NCBI RefSeq assembly: GCF_000953675.1
Contig: NZ_LN679998.1
Coordinates: 2,995,652 to 3,059,651, forward strand
DNA length: 64,000 nt
Reading direction: 5' to 3'
From: Paraclostridium sordellii
Lineage (GTDB): Bacteria; Bacillota; Clostridia; Peptostreptococcales; Peptostreptococcaceae
The first letter of the stretch is position 1. Every line of letters begins with the position of its first letter. The notes beneath the pieces were generated by a model that had not been told where the DNA came from, did no database searches, and was given only the letters and a program-made list of their open reading frames with translations. A program made the position numbers and the translations under genes. This document shows, in pieces, positions 1-9,467 of the stretch.

Positions 1-900
1 GAAATGGATGGATTTAATAAAGATTCAAATGTAATTATAGTTGGATCAACAAATAGGCTAGATTTATTAGATGATGCTTTACTTAGACCCGGTAGATTCG
101 ATAGACACATTCACATAGGAGACCCTAACTATCATACTCGTTTTGAAATTTTAAAAGTCCATACTAAAAATAAACCTATAGATAGTTCTGTTGATTTAGA
201 TTTATTAGCTAAAAAAACGCATGGATTTAATGGAGCTCACTTAGCTAATATAGCTAATGAAGCAGCAATATTTGCAGTTAGAGATAATAGTAAAATAATA
301 AATAGTATTCATTTTGATAAAGCAATAGAAAGAGTTATAGCAGGTCTTGAATCTAAAAATGCTAAACTTATAGAAAAAGAAAAGCGTATTGTTTCCTATC
401 ATGAAGCTGGTCATGCATTGATAAGCAACTTCCTGGGAATAAATCCAATACAAAAAATTTCTATAATTCCAAGAGGTCAAGCCCTTGGATATGTTCTTCA
501 ACTTCCTGATGAAGATAGATATATATATACAAAAGAAGAACTGTTAGGTAAGATTAAAATCTTACTTGCAGGAAAAGCTGCTGAAGAAATAATCTTTGGT
601 CATAAATCTACAGGAGCAAAAGATGACTTAAAAAAAGTTACAGATATAGCAACTCAAATGGTTTGTGATTATGGTATGAGTAATTTAGGAGCTATAACTC
701 TTGATGCTAATCAGAAAAACTTTTTATCAAGTAAAATCCAAGAGGAAACTACTAGCATTATAGATTCTTGCTATAAAGAAACTCTAGATTTACTAAATTC
801 TAATTTAAATGATTTGCATTTAGTCTCTAAACATTTATTTGATAAAGAAACTATGACTCATGAAGAACTTAAAGATATAATAAGGAAAGAGTGCGTATAG
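1..900 (+). CDS. ftsH: FtsH-family ATP-dependent zinc metalloprotease, C-terminal part (5' end outside window)
   Basis: The reading frame is open at base 1 and continues the AAA+ second region of homology: EMDGF at the edge, then a sensor-1-like STNR and the arginine-finger region LLRPGRFDR. The M41 peptidase follows with the zinc motif HEAGH (His near codon 134) and a third ligand in the TGAKDDL segment. FtsH is a membrane-anchored hexameric protease that degrades unfolded membrane and some regulatory proteins. The N-terminal membrane segments and Walker A lie outside the window. The linker and C-terminus are diverged from typical housekeeping FtsH, with no long acidic tail, so this may be a second paralog. 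It converges on thrS and shares a terminator with it. Confidence 0.9.
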   Translation, partial: EMDGFNKDSNVIIVGSTNRLDLLDDALLRPGRFDRHIHIGDPNYHTRFEILKVHTKNKPIDSSVDLDLLAKKTHGFNGAHLANIANEAAIFAVRDNSKIINSIHFDKAIERVIAGLESKNAKLIEKEKRIVSYHEAGHALISNFLGINPIQKISIIPRGQALGYVLQLPDEDRYIYTKEELLGKIKILLAGKAAEEIIFGHKSTGAKDDLKKVTDIATQMVCDYGMSNLGAITLDANQKNFLSSKIQEETTSIIDSCYKETLDLLNSNLNDLHLVSKHLFDKETMTHEELKDIIRKECV

Positions 901-911
901 ATATTTTACAA

Positions 912-944
912 TAAAAAAAGTTAGCCATTAGGCTAACTTTTTTA
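912..944. terminator. Bidirectional terminator between ftsH and thrS
   Basis: A 13-bp stem (914-926 with 931-943, loop ATTA) has A-runs on the left and T-runs on the right, so it can end transcription from both convergent genes. Confidence 0.85.
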
Positions 945-2864
945 TTATGCTTGTATTACATTAGTTCTTTCTTCTACTTCTTTTAATACATTAGCTATAA
1001 ATTCTTCTACATCCATAGCTCCCATTTCACCATTATCTCTAGATCTTACAGATACTTTATTTTCATTTAATTCTTTTTCTCCAACTATTAACATATAAGG
1101 AACTTTTTCAAGTTGAGCTTCTCTTATCTTGTAACCTATTTTTTCTGCTCTATCATCAAGTTCAACTCTTATACCTTTTTCAAATAATGCTTTTTTAACT
1201 TCTTCAGCATATTCTTTAAATCTGTCAGATACAAGTAATATTTTAGCTTGAACTGGAGCTATCCAAGTTGGGAATTTACCAGCATAATGCTCTATTAATA
1301 TACCTATAAATCTTTCTATACTTCCTAATGCAACTCTGTGTATCATAACAGGTCTATGTTTTTCTCCATCTTCACCTATATAACTTATATCAAATCTTTG
1401 AGGTAATTGCATATCTAATTGTATAGTTCCACATTGCCAAGTTCTTCCTAAGCAATCCTTTAAGTGGAAGTCTATCTTAGGGCCATAGAACGCTCCATCT
1501 CCTTCATTTATTACATAAGGTAGATTTAATTCTTCTAAAGCTTCTCTTAATCCATTTTCAGCAGCTTCCCATTCTTCATCTGTTCCCATAGAATCCTCTG
1601 GTCTAGTTGATAATTCTAAGTGATATTCAAATCCAAATGCAGAATATACTTTATCTATTAATGAAACAACACCTTTTATTTCATCTTTTATTTGATTTGG
1701 TAACATGAATATATGCGCATCATCTTGAGTAAATGCTCTAACTCTCTTTAATCCATTTAAAGCTCCTGATAATTCATGTCTATGAACTCTTCCTAACTCA
1801 GCAACTCTCATAGGGAAGTCCTTATAAGAATGTTGCTTGAAGTTGTAGTATAACATACCTCCTGGGCAGTTCATTGGTTTTATAGCAAATTGTTGTTCAT
1901 CTATATCTACAGTGTACATATTTTCTTTGTAGTGATACCAGTGCCCTGAAGTTTCCCATAATTTTTGATTTAATATTATTGGAGTTTCTATTTCAACATA
2001 TCCATCTTGTCTATGAAGCTCTCTCCAGAATTTTAATAATTCATTTTTAAGTTCCATACCCTTTGGTAAGAATAATGGAAATCCTGGTCCTTCTTCTGGT
2101 ATAAAGAATAATTCTAATTCTCTACCTAATTTTCTATGATCTCTTTTCTTCGCCTCTTCTAATAAATGTAAGTGAGCCTCTAAATCTTTATTTTTTTCAA
2201 AAGATGTTCCATATATTCTTTGTAACATCTTGTTCTTTTCATCTCCACGCCAATAAGCTCCAGTTACATTTTGTAATTTTATAGCTTTAACTTTTTTAGT
2301 AGTTGGTAAGTGTGGTCCTCTACATAAATCTGTAAAATCTCCTTGCTTGTAGAATGATATAACTTCACCTTCTGGTAATTCAGATATAAGTTCTACTTTA
2401 TAGCTTTCCCCTTGTTCTTCCATTAATTTAATTGCTTCTTCTCTACTTAATTCAAATCTCTCTATAGCTAAATCTTCTTTAGCAATTTTTTTCATTTCAG
2501 CTTCTATTTTCTCTAAATCTTCAGGAGTAAGTCTATACTCTAAATCTATATCGTAATAGAATCCATTCTCTATACTTGGTCCTATAGCTAATTTAGCTTC
2601 TGGATATAATCTTTTTATAGCTTGTGCTAGCATATGAGCTGATGTATGTCTAAACACATCCTTACCTTCTGCATCATCAAACTTAAATAAGTTTAATTCG
2701 CAATCATCATTAACTTCAAAGTCTAACCCCACAACTTCTCCATTAACAGATGCAGCTACTATACTTCTAGCTAAACCTTCACTTATAGCTTTTGCTATTT
2801 CCATAACAGTTGTACCTTTAGCGTACTCCTTTACAGATCCGTCTTTTAAAGTAACTTTTATCAT
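945..2864 (-). CDS. thrS: Threonyl-tRNA synthetase
   Basis: This class II synthetase charges tRNA-Thr in the cytoplasm. At 639 residues it is full length. An N-terminal TGS domain (about 1-62) is followed by the second additional (editing) domain, with HTSAH at 73-77 and LCRGPH further on. The catalytic core carries the zinc-site MNCPGGM segment, and a C-terminal anticodon-binding domain ends the protein. The ATG is preceded by AAGGAGGT at good spacing. A T-box leader directly upstream predicts induction by uncharged tRNA-Thr. Its N-terminal half is visibly related to the kinase fusion at 20907-22562. Confidence 0.98.
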   Translation of the reverse strand: MIKVTLKDGSVKEYAKGTTVMEIAKAISEGLARSIVAASVNGEVVGLDFEVNDDCELNLFKFDDAEGKDVFRHTSAHMLAQAIKRLYPEAKLAIGPSIENGFYYDIDLEYRLTPEDLEKIEAEMKKIAKEDLAIERFELSREEAIKLMEEQGESYKVELISELPEGEVISFYKQGDFTDLCRGPHLPTTKKVKAIKLQNVTGAYWRGDEKNKMLQRIYGTSFEKNKDLEAHLHLLEEAKKRDHRKLGRELELFFIPEEGPGFPLFLPKGMELKNELLKFWRELHRQDGYVEIETPIILNQKLWETSGHWYHYKENMYTVDIDEQQFAIKPMNCPGGMLYYNFKQHSYKDFPMRVAELGRVHRHELSGALNGLKRVRAFTQDDAHIFMLPNQIKDEIKGVVSLIDKVYSAFGFEYHLELSTRPEDSMGTDEEWEAAENGLREALEELNLPYVINEGDGAFYGPKIDFHLKDCLGRTWQCGTIQLDMQLPQRFDISYIGEDGEKHRPVMIHRVALGSIERFIGILIEHYAGKFPTWIAPVQAKILLVSDRFKEYAEEVKKALFEKGIRVELDDRAEKIGYKIREAQLEKVPYMLIVGEKELNENKVSVRSRDNGEMGAMDVEEFIANVLKEVEERTNVIQA

Positions 2865-2896
2865 GCTTTTTACCTCCTTGAAATTTTTGTATAAAA

Positions 2897-3140
2897 TAAA
2901 AAAACTCGACCCATGAAAATCATGGGACGAGTACTCTTCGCGGTTCCACCCAAGTTGGTATACGTATATGTATTACCCTCTTGACGACTATAAGGTAGTC
3001 AACCGAGCACTTTCACTTTTATAAGTTACTAAACTCAGCTCCAAGGTAGTTTTCAAATAGTCATATTTAGATATACTCACAGCCTCTGATATATCCTCTC
3101 TGTAAACTGTTTCTACTTTACTCTTCCTTTTCATTGCCAG
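2897..3140 (-). promoter_or_regulatory. T-box riboswitch leader of thrS with terminator
   Basis: Read on the minus strand, the leader shows AGAGAG and GCTGTGAG elements of Stem I, a Stem III-like hairpin (2981-3002), and the diagnostic T-box motif TGGGTGGAACCGCG (2938-2951). It ends in a terminator hairpin (2904-2915 with 2921-2932, one mismatch) and a run of Ts. The T-box can pair with the 5' arm of the terminator to form the antiterminator when uncharged tRNA binds. I could not place the threonine specifier codon with certainty by eye. The 5' limit is approximate. Confidence 0.93.
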
Positions 3141-3198
3141 ATTATTTATAAATTATTTATATTATAACAAACCCATTTCATTATAGCAACTAAAATTT

Positions 3199-3801
3199 TT
3201 ATATAAATATAGTTATTATACCTTGAACTATACCTATTAAAAATCCTAGAATTAATCCTAATAATTCTATATGCTTTAATTCATTATTTGCTACACTTAA
3301 AATTATATTTTCCAATTCAATTAAATCTAATTCATTAACTTTATTTTCAACTATTTCTTGTATATTTATTCTCTGATGTGCTTTTTCTATAATTTCTGAT
3401 CCTAGTTCATCTATAGATTCATTTACTTCTTTTTCTATAATTTCATCTACATACCCTTTTATAATTGATTTTATATAACCAGGCATTAAAGATGCTTTTT
3501 CATCAATAATAGTGCTTACTTTAAGTTTTATATAATCTACAGCTTTTTGTTTATCATCTTCCGTCACTAAATTTTCAAGTATATCATCAACTGATATAAA
3601 TTCATCTTGTATGATTTCCCCTATTTTTATAGCTATTTCATTTTTTCTCTTTGGTATTAAACCTAATACTTCTATATTTAAGATTGGTATCTTTACAGGA
3701 TTTATAGGCCTAAATATAAGCTTTATAGCTAGTTTATTAGTTATATAACCAATTATTCCGCCTATTATCCCCATTAGCAAAATTATATATATATTGTCCA
3801 T
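3199..3801 (-). CDS. DUF445 family membrane protein
   Basis: A 200-residue protein with one hydrophobic segment at each end (about 5-25 and 178-200) and a charged helical middle. The N-terminal motif GYITNKLAIKLIFRP is the hallmark of the DUF445 (YheB-type) family, whose function is unsettled. AAGGAG lies 7 bases before the ATG. It stands between the thrS leader and ytxC, all on the minus strand, but is separated from each by spacers of 85 bases or more. Confidence 0.8.
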   Translation of the reverse strand: MDNIYIILLMGIIGGIIGYITNKLAIKLIFRPINPVKIPILNIEVLGLIPKRKNEIAIKIGEIIQDEFISVDDILENLVTEDDKQKAVDYIKLKVSTIIDEKASLMPGYIKSIIKGYVDEIIEKEVNESIDELGSEIIEKAHQRINIQEIVENKVNELDLIELENIILSVANNELKHIELLGLILGFLIGIVQGIITIFI

Positions 3802-3886
3802 ACTTAATTCTCCTTAAAATTTTAATTAGAAACAATATATATTTTATACGTTAATAAATTTTTTTCAATATGTTTTTGCTTTTAAA

Positions 3887-4687
3887 TCAAGATTTTTGCA
3901 TTTCCTCTACTCTATTTTCAAATATAGCTTTGATAGTATCTACTACTTCACGAGATGAATTAGTTTTTAAGGAATCATAAATTATTATATGATTAGGGCA
4001 TAGTGATAAAAGAGTACTTATAAGAAAATCTTCATAGTTTAAATTTTCTTTTATAAACATATCCATTAATTCTTTGTCATTTTCATTTTCAATTATATTA
4101 TCATTTTTATCATATAATATAAAGGAATTATCTTTTCTTATATATATTTTAAGCGTATCTATTTTTGTATCTTGAACTTTTATAAAATATTTTAAAACGC
4201 TTATAAATTCATCATAATCTTTTTTTACTAAATATTCTTCAAGTGCACTATCTGCTATATTTGATATATATCCAATCAATTCTTTCATTCTAAATTTTAC
4301 AAATCCATCAATATCAATATAATTATTGTTTTCTATGTATTTATCTACTCTATAAAATATAGATTCTCTTATCAAAATTTCTTTTTTTTCAAAAACTTCT
4401 AAAGCTTTACTATATATATTATTTTTATGTTCATTATAAATTTCATCATAAGATTTATGTATATATTCTTTTAAAATAACAGTCTTTACTATATTCATAA
4501 CAATGTCTGTTATTTCTTTGGTTGCTATAGTTCTAGATTCCTCTTTATTGTAGTCCATATTAATTTTTATCTCGATTAAGTCCTCGTTATAGTTTATCTT
4601 TTTATCTAGAATTTTAGAGTTTATAAGTTTATCTACTGCAAGTTCATATTTAGGTAATAGACTCAAATAAATCTCTTTATTTTCCAT
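3887..4687 (-). CDS. ytxC: Sporulation protein YtxC family
   Basis: A soluble, acidic protein matching the YtxC-like sporulation family of Clostridia and Bacilli in length (266 residues) and in the central pattern VKFRMKELI ... EYLVKKDYDEFISVLKYF. Its exact role in sporulation is not established. Neighbouring thrS is a frequent context in clostridia. An upstream GTG and ATG overlap the AAGGAG site, so the ATG at 4687 (8 bases from the site) is the better start. It begins 5 bases after the stop of the upstream gene, so the two are probably co-transcribed. Confidence 0.8.
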   Translation of the reverse strand: MENKEIYLSLLPKYELAVDKLINSKILDKKINYNEDLIEIKINMDYNKEESRTIATKEITDIVMNIVKTVILKEYIHKSYDEIYNEHKNNIYSKALEVFEKKEILIRESIFYRVDKYIENNNYIDIDGFVKFRMKELIGYISNIADSALEEYLVKKDYDEFISVLKYFIKVQDTKIDTLKIYIRKDNSFILYDKNDNIIENENDKELMDMFIKENLNYEDFLISTLLSLCPNHIIIYDSLKTNSSREVVDTIKAIFENRVEEMQKS

Positions 4688-4692
4688 CGTCA

Positions 4693-5457
4693 TCACTCCT
4701 TTCTAGTCATAAGAGGAATTATAGAACCTAAATCCAATAATCTTTCTTTACTTAAATTTACAATCTCCTTATTTTTTTTATACAAAAATTTATAAATATT
4801 AATATAATCAGGGTGTTTAGTTATATCTCCGCAAAAAGCAATTTTATTTTTACCTATAAAACCAGAACATCCTCCAATAAACCCATAATTTAATTCAAAC
4901 AAATCTATATGACCTTTTGTTATTAGTAAACAGTCTATATTATGTTCAATTGCCACCTTATAAATACCTTCATCTGATGTTATTATTGAACCTTCATCTA
5001 CAATGCATACACAACATTTTGTGTATCCTTGATTTACATTTATTTTTATCAAATTTTTACTTTCAATAAAATCTAATATTTTTTTATCTGTATATTTAAA
5101 ATTATGCATTACATATTTTCCAAATATAGCAACATTGTAATGTATGTTATATGGGTATTTATTTTTTATATAACTATCCCCTTTTATTACATTAAATCCA
5201 TATTCAGTTAAAACTTTATAGTAATATTCATATGTATTTGGTGATACTACTATATTCCCCCCGCCTAAATTACATACATTAATATCGGGATGATATTTTA
5301 TAGCATCATAGCATTCTTTACATTCTATAGTTTTTATTATTTGTATATTTCTCTTTTTTAATTCTTCTTCCATATCGCAAGTAATTCTTTTATCTACCAT
5401 AGCTAGACATAAATCTTCATCAATTATAAAAGATTCTTCATTATATGATATTTTCAT
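4693..5457 (-). CDS. Conserved protein resembling the amidinotransferase/pentein fold (DUF6873-like)
   Basis: A 254-residue cytoplasmic protein without membrane segments. It has GGGNIVVSPN near residue 85, a CCVCIVDEGSIITSDEGI stretch near 150-170, and a GCSGFIGKNKIAFCGD segment near 195-212. The pattern resembles clostridial proteins annotated DUF6873, which look distantly like penteins (arginine-modifying enzymes). I do not recognise a complete catalytic Cys/His/Asp triad, so no reaction is assigned. It lies immediately upstream of ytxC in the same direction with a 5-base gap, which may link it to sporulation. Confidence 0.5.
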   Translation of the reverse strand: MKISYNEESFIIDEDLCLAMVDKRITCDMEEELKKRNIQIIKTIECKECYDAIKYHPDINVCNLGGGNIVVSPNTYEYYYKVLTEYGFNVIKGDSYIKNKYPYNIHYNVAIFGKYVMHNFKYTDKKILDFIESKNLIKINVNQGYTKCCVCIVDEGSIITSDEGIYKVAIEHNIDCLLITKGHIDLFELNYGFIGGCSGFIGKNKIAFCGDITKHPDYINIYKFLYKKNKEIVNLSKERLLDLGSIIPLMTRKE

Positions 5458-5540
5458 GTTCCCTTCCTCTTTATTTTAATAGTTTATATTTTTATGCTAA
5501 AAATATAATAATATATTTTAAATTATATTAAATATATTAA

Positions 5541-5574
5541 AATAAAAAAAATGATAGCAAATGCTATCATTTTT
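5541..5574 (-). terminator. Terminator of the nupO-nupP-nupQ operon
   Basis: A 9-bp core stem (5551-5559 with 5562-5570), extended by A/T pairs, overlaps the nupQ stop codon. On the minus strand it is followed by seven Ts. Confidence 0.85.
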
Positions 5575-6508
5575 ATCTCTCTCCCTTTTTATACGAAGTT
5601 CCAAGAGCTGTTGGAGCTTTTGAAGTTTTTATAAATAAAACAAGTACAATTAATGTTATTACATATGGTATCATAGATAGTAAGTTTTCATTTATACTAA
5701 ATGGAAGTTCTGGATTTCCAAAGAATACAGCTAAAGCTGTAGAGAATCCAAACAATAAACAAGCTCCCATAGCCCCTTGAGGTCTCCATTTACCAAATAT
5801 AACAGCCGCCATAGCAATATACCCTTGCCCTGATATTAGTGTAGGTCTAAATGATGATACTATTGCCAAACTCATAGATGCTCCTCCAAATCCGGCTAGT
5901 ATCCCTGATGCTATAACTGCAATATATCTTACACGAGCTACATTAATCCCTAATGTATCTGCTGCGCCTGGATGTTCTCCAACCGCCCTTATTCTCAATC
6001 CTAATTTAGTTTTATATAAAATATACCAAACTACAGCAACTAATATAAACGCTATAAACACCGTAGCATAAGTATTAAATATAGTATTTAATATGCCACC
6101 ATCTGGAAATAAACCATTTAAAGGTCTTGGCATTTTATCTTCCATACTTATAGTAGGAGTCATTGTTGCCCCATCGAATAATATCTTTGAGGTAAATAAA
6201 GCTACTCCTGGTGCAAGTAGATTTATAGCAACCCCTGATATAGTGTGATCTGCATTAAAACTTACGGTTGCTATTGCATGTATTAAAGCAAATAATCCTC
6301 CTGCTAATCCACCAATTAAAAATGCTATCCAAGGGTTTCCAACTAAATACCCTGCAGCTGCTCCTGCAAATGCTCCTATAGTCATCATTCCCTCTAATCC
6401 TATATTAACTATTCCTGAATTCTCTGATAAAACTCCACCTAATGCTGTAAATATAAGGGGAGTAGAGTACATTAATGTGGTGCTTAAAATTAAAGCTATA
6501 TCTTCCAT
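5573..6508 (-). CDS. nupQ: Nucleoside ABC transporter permease (NupQ/YufQ type)
   Basis: A polytopic membrane permease of 311 residues from the branched-chain amino-acid/ribose permease family. GIVNIGLEGMM near residue 35, GLRIRAVGEHPGAA and a cytoplasmic loop with GINVARVR are typical of the second permease in BMP-family nucleoside importers. The start overlaps the stop of nupP by one base (TAATG), so the two are translationally coupled. With nupP, nupO and bmpA it forms a complete importer for purine or pyrimidine nucleosides. The substrate is inferred from the family. Confidence 0.9.
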   Translation of the reverse strand: MEDIALILSTTLMYSTPLIFTALGGVLSENSGIVNIGLEGMMTIGAFAGAAAGYLVGNPWIAFLIGGLAGGLFALIHAIATVSFNADHTISGVAINLLAPGVALFTSKILFDGATMTPTISMEDKMPRPLNGLFPDGGILNTIFNTYATVFIAFILVAVVWYILYKTKLGLRIRAVGEHPGAADTLGINVARVRYIAVIASGILAGFGGASMSLAIVSSFRPTLISGQGYIAMAAVIFGKWRPQGAMGACLLFGFSTALAVFFGNPELPFSINENLLSMIPYVITLIVLVLFIKTSKAPTALGTSYKKGER

Positions 6509-7602
6509 TATTCAGTTCCCCCTTGCTTTCTTTTATTTATATATTTTACAAATAACATTCTTACGACACTACTTAAAGCTATAAAATAAACTATAGAACC
6601 TATAACTATATTTATTACTTCTGATGGAGCTTGTATAGTTTGCATCTTTGTTCCTCCATACTTTAATCCTCCAAATAATAATCCAGAGAATATAACTCCT
6701 ATTGGGTTACTATTAGCAATTAAAGCTACTGCAATACCATCAAATCCATTTCCTTCTGGAGCTGCTAATACCGTTATACCTTGAGTTACACCTATAACTT
6801 GTATAGCTCCTGCTAATGCAGCTAACGCACCTGCTATAGCCATTGACTTAAATATAGAAGATTGTACGTTTATCCCACCATACTCAGCTCCGAATTTATT
6901 AAATCCAACTCCTCTTAATTCATATCCTAAAGTTGTTTTCGCTAATATAAATGCTATTAATATTACTAATATTATTGCTATTATAATTCCCCAGTTAACT
7001 TTAGTCGCCGGTCCTACAAGTCCTGTCAACCAATCTATACTTATACTAGCACTATCATTTATTAAATGAGATGCTTCACTGTTACCTTCTCTTAACCAAG
7101 GTGTCATTACCATATAGTTATTTAAATAAAAAGCAATCCAGTTTAACATTATAGTGGATATAACTTCATTAACCCCAAATTTAGATTTTAAGAACCCTGC
7201 AAATCCACCCCAACAAGCTCCTGCTAATGCAGCTACAGCTAGTGTAAGAGGTATGTGTATTATAGCAGGCAATTGAACTCCATATCCCACTAATGTTGCA
7301 GCCAAAGCTCCAACTATAAATTGTCCTTCTGCACCTATATTAAACAGTCCCGTCTTAAATGCAAAAGCCACTGAAAGACCTGTTAATATAAGAGGTGTAG
7401 ATTTAATAATAGTCCACGCTATATATTTTGGTTTTCCTATTATCCCATCAATCATAACTGAATAAGCTTCTATAGGATCAAATCCTGCTATCATAAGTGC
7501 TATAGCTCCTACAATTAATCCAAGAAGTATAGATATAACAGAAAATAGTATAGTATTATTGCTTAAAGATATTTTCTTTTTTATATTAGTGTTGCTACTC
7601 AT
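6508..7602 (-). CDS. nupP: Nucleoside ABC transporter permease (NupP/YufP type)
   Basis: The first, larger permease of the importer (364 residues, about ten membrane segments). It has the family motifs GLFNIGAEGQFIVG near 90 and GYELRGVGFNKFGAEYGGI near 230. An in-frame GTG at 7611 lies inside the GGAGGT site and is unlikely to start translation. The ATG at 7602, 7 bases downstream of GGAGGT, is chosen. It overlaps the end of nupO by 8 bases. Confidence 0.9.
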   Translation of the reverse strand: MSSNTNIKKKISLSNNTILFSVISILLGLIVGAIALMIAGFDPIEAYSVMIDGIIGKPKYIAWTIIKSTPLILTGLSVAFAFKTGLFNIGAEGQFIVGALAATLVGYGVQLPAIIHIPLTLAVAALAGACWGGFAGFLKSKFGVNEVISTIMLNWIAFYLNNYMVMTPWLREGNSEASHLINDSASISIDWLTGLVGPATKVNWGIIIAIILVILIAFILAKTTLGYELRGVGFNKFGAEYGGINVQSSIFKSMAIAGALAALAGAIQVIGVTQGITVLAAPEGNGFDGIAVALIANSNPIGVIFSGLLFGGLKYGGTKMQTIQAPSEVINIVIGSIVYFIALSSVVRMLFVKYINKRKQGGTE

Positions 7603-9163
7603 TTTCTGCACCTCCTGCCATCATAAATCCTAGAGTATTTTCATTTGCATCTTTTGCATCTACAATTCCAACTATATTACCTTCATAAATTACAGCTATT
7701 CTATCTGCTACATTCATAACTTCATCAAGCTCTAATGAGACTAATAAAACTGCATTTCCTGCATCTCTTTGATTTATAAGAGCTTTATGAACAAACTCTA
7801 TAGCTCCTACATCTAGACCCCTAGTTGGTTGAGTTGCTATTAGTAGTTGTGACTTTTTAGTTTTTTGTCTATCTACTCTTATATTATCAACCTCTCTACC
7901 TATTATTACTTTCTGTTGATTTCCTCCCGATAATGCTCTAGCTTTTAAAGTATAATCTGTAGGTCTTACATCGAATTCTTCAATTATAGTTTCTGCATGT
8001 TTTTCTATTGCATCTTTTTTTAATATCCCATTTTTCGAAAATTTAGGTTCTTTATATCTTTGAAGTACTATATTCTCTGAAACTGTAAAATCAAGTATAA
8101 GACCTCTCTTATGTCTGTCTTCTGGTATATTTTTTATACCTTTTTTGAATATATTAAGAGGTTTATCATTTAAAATTTCTTCTCCATTTATTTTAATACT
8201 TCCTGAATCAGCTTTTCTAAGTCCAGTAAGTACCTCTACTAATTCTGATTGTCCGTTTCCATCTACCCCTGCTATTCCTAATATCTCTCCAGCTCTTACC
8301 TCTAATGACAATTCATTAAGCACTTGAACTTTTCTGCTATCTTTAGCTTTTAAGTTCTTAATTTCTAACACTGTTTTCCCTATAACAGGCTCTTTCTTTT
8401 CAACCTTAAATGTTACCTCTCTACCTACCATCATCGATGCTAGTTCATCTTCTGTTGTATCAGATACCTTTACCGTTCCTATATACTTTCCTCTTCTTAT
8501 TATAGTGCAGTAATCTGCAGCTGCTTTTATCTCTTTTAACTTATGAGTTATTATTATTACCGATTTTCCTTGTTTAGTTAAATTCCTTATTATCTGCATA
8601 AGCTCATTTATCTCTTGAGGTGTAAGCACAGCTGTAGGTTCATCTAGTATTAATATGTCCGCTCCCCTGTATAAAGCTTTTAATATTTCTACTCTTTGTT
8701 GCATACCAACTGTTATATCTTCCACCTTAGCATTTGGATCTACATATAACCCATACTTTTTAGAAATTTCAAGTACATCTTCAGTTGCTTTTTTTATATC
8801 TATTTCCCCTATACCTTTTGTTGGCTCTGTTCCTAATATTATATTTTGAGCAACTGTAAAAGGTTGCACTAACATAAAATGTTGATGTACCATTCCTATA
8901 CCATGAGATATAGCAACATTTGGATTTGCCATATCAACTTTTTTCCCATTTATATATATCTCTCCTGAAGTAGGATGATATAATCCATATAATATATTCA
9001 TTAATGTTGACTTTCCTGCCCCATTCTCTCCTAAAAGAGCATGGACTTCGCCTTTATGCACAGTCAAACTTATATTATCATTAGCTGTAAAGTTTCCAAA
9101 CTTTTTAGTTATATTTTTCATTTCTACAACTTTTTGACTGTAATCTACATTACCATTTGTCAT
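7595..9163 (-). CDS. nupO: Nucleoside ABC transporter ATP-binding protein, two ABC domains (NupO/YufO type)
   Basis: The energising subunit of the importer, 522 residues with two nucleotide-binding domains in tandem. Domain 1 has Walker A GENGAGKST (about 45-53), a degenerate signature TVGMQQRVEIL and Walker B ILILDEPTAVLTP. Domain 2 has a degenerate Walker A (GVDGNGQSEL) but an intact signature LSGGNQQK, the arrangement usual in the ribose/nucleoside class. It is the first gene of the nupOPQ operon, and bmpA lies just upstream on the same strand. The ATG is 12 bases from AAGGAGGG, a slightly long spacing. Confidence 0.93.
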   Translation of the reverse strand: MTNGNVDYSQKVVEMKNITKKFGNFTANDNISLTVHKGEVHALLGENGAGKSTLMNILYGLYHPTSGEIYINGKKVDMANPNVAISHGIGMVHQHFMLVQPFTVAQNIILGTEPTKGIGEIDIKKATEDVLEISKKYGLYVDPNAKVEDITVGMQQRVEILKALYRGADILILDEPTAVLTPQEINELMQIIRNLTKQGKSVIIITHKLKEIKAAADYCTIIRRGKYIGTVKVSDTTEDELASMMVGREVTFKVEKKEPVIGKTVLEIKNLKAKDSRKVQVLNELSLEVRAGEILGIAGVDGNGQSELVEVLTGLRKADSGSIKINGEEILNDKPLNIFKKGIKNIPEDRHKRGLILDFTVSENIVLQRYKEPKFSKNGILKKDAIEKHAETIIEEFDVRPTDYTLKARALSGGNQQKVIIGREVDNIRVDRQKTKKSQLLIATQPTRGLDVGAIEFVHKALINQRDAGNAVLLVSLELDEVMNVADRIAVIYEGNIVGIVDAKDANENTLGFMMAGGAENE

Positions 9164-9433
9164 AGTTTATTTTTACCCTCCTTATTTGTCATCTGCCAAC
9201 TTTATTATACTAAAAATTTTTCCTTATAACAATTTAATTTTACTAAATAGTACATAATATTTTATTTATTCATCATACTTTTTTGTAGTTTTTTATGTAT
9301 TTATGTGTTTTTTTGTAGTTTATTTCACTCATTTTATACTTAAAAACATTTTCATTATGATGAATTTTTGGTTAGTTTACTAATTATTAAACTTATTTAA
9401 TATTTAGAAAATTTACTTTTTTATTATTTTGCA
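9164..9433 (-). other. Intergenic region upstream of nupO
   Basis: About 270 bases of very AT-rich DNA between the bmpA terminator and nupO. I see no riboswitch. The only structure is a repeated TTTTTTGTAGTTT at about 9279-9291 and 9309-9321, offset by exactly 30 bases. nupO may be read through from bmpA or from a promoter here. Confidence 0.4.
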
Positions 9434-9461
9434 TAAAAAAAAGACTAGTTAAAACTAGCCT
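9434..9461 (-). terminator. Terminator of bmpA
   Basis: A stem of 8 bp with one mismatch (9443-9450 with 9453-9460) is followed on the minus strand by eight Ts. Confidence 0.75.
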
Positions 9462-9467
9462 TTTTTA

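Noticed and set aside
241..501. 86-residue minus-strand frame inside ftsH
   Set aside because: It is the reverse shadow of a well-supported protease gene, with low-complexity sequence and no ribosome site.
3030..3125. Assignment of the threonine specifier codon in the T-box
   Set aside because: Several ACC/ACT triplets occur in Stem I and I could not fold the specifier loop reliably by eye.
9164..9430. Purine riboswitch upstream of the nucleoside transporter
   Set aside because: I found no paired P1 stem and no conserved J2/3 or loop sequences; the region is AT-rich and unstructured.
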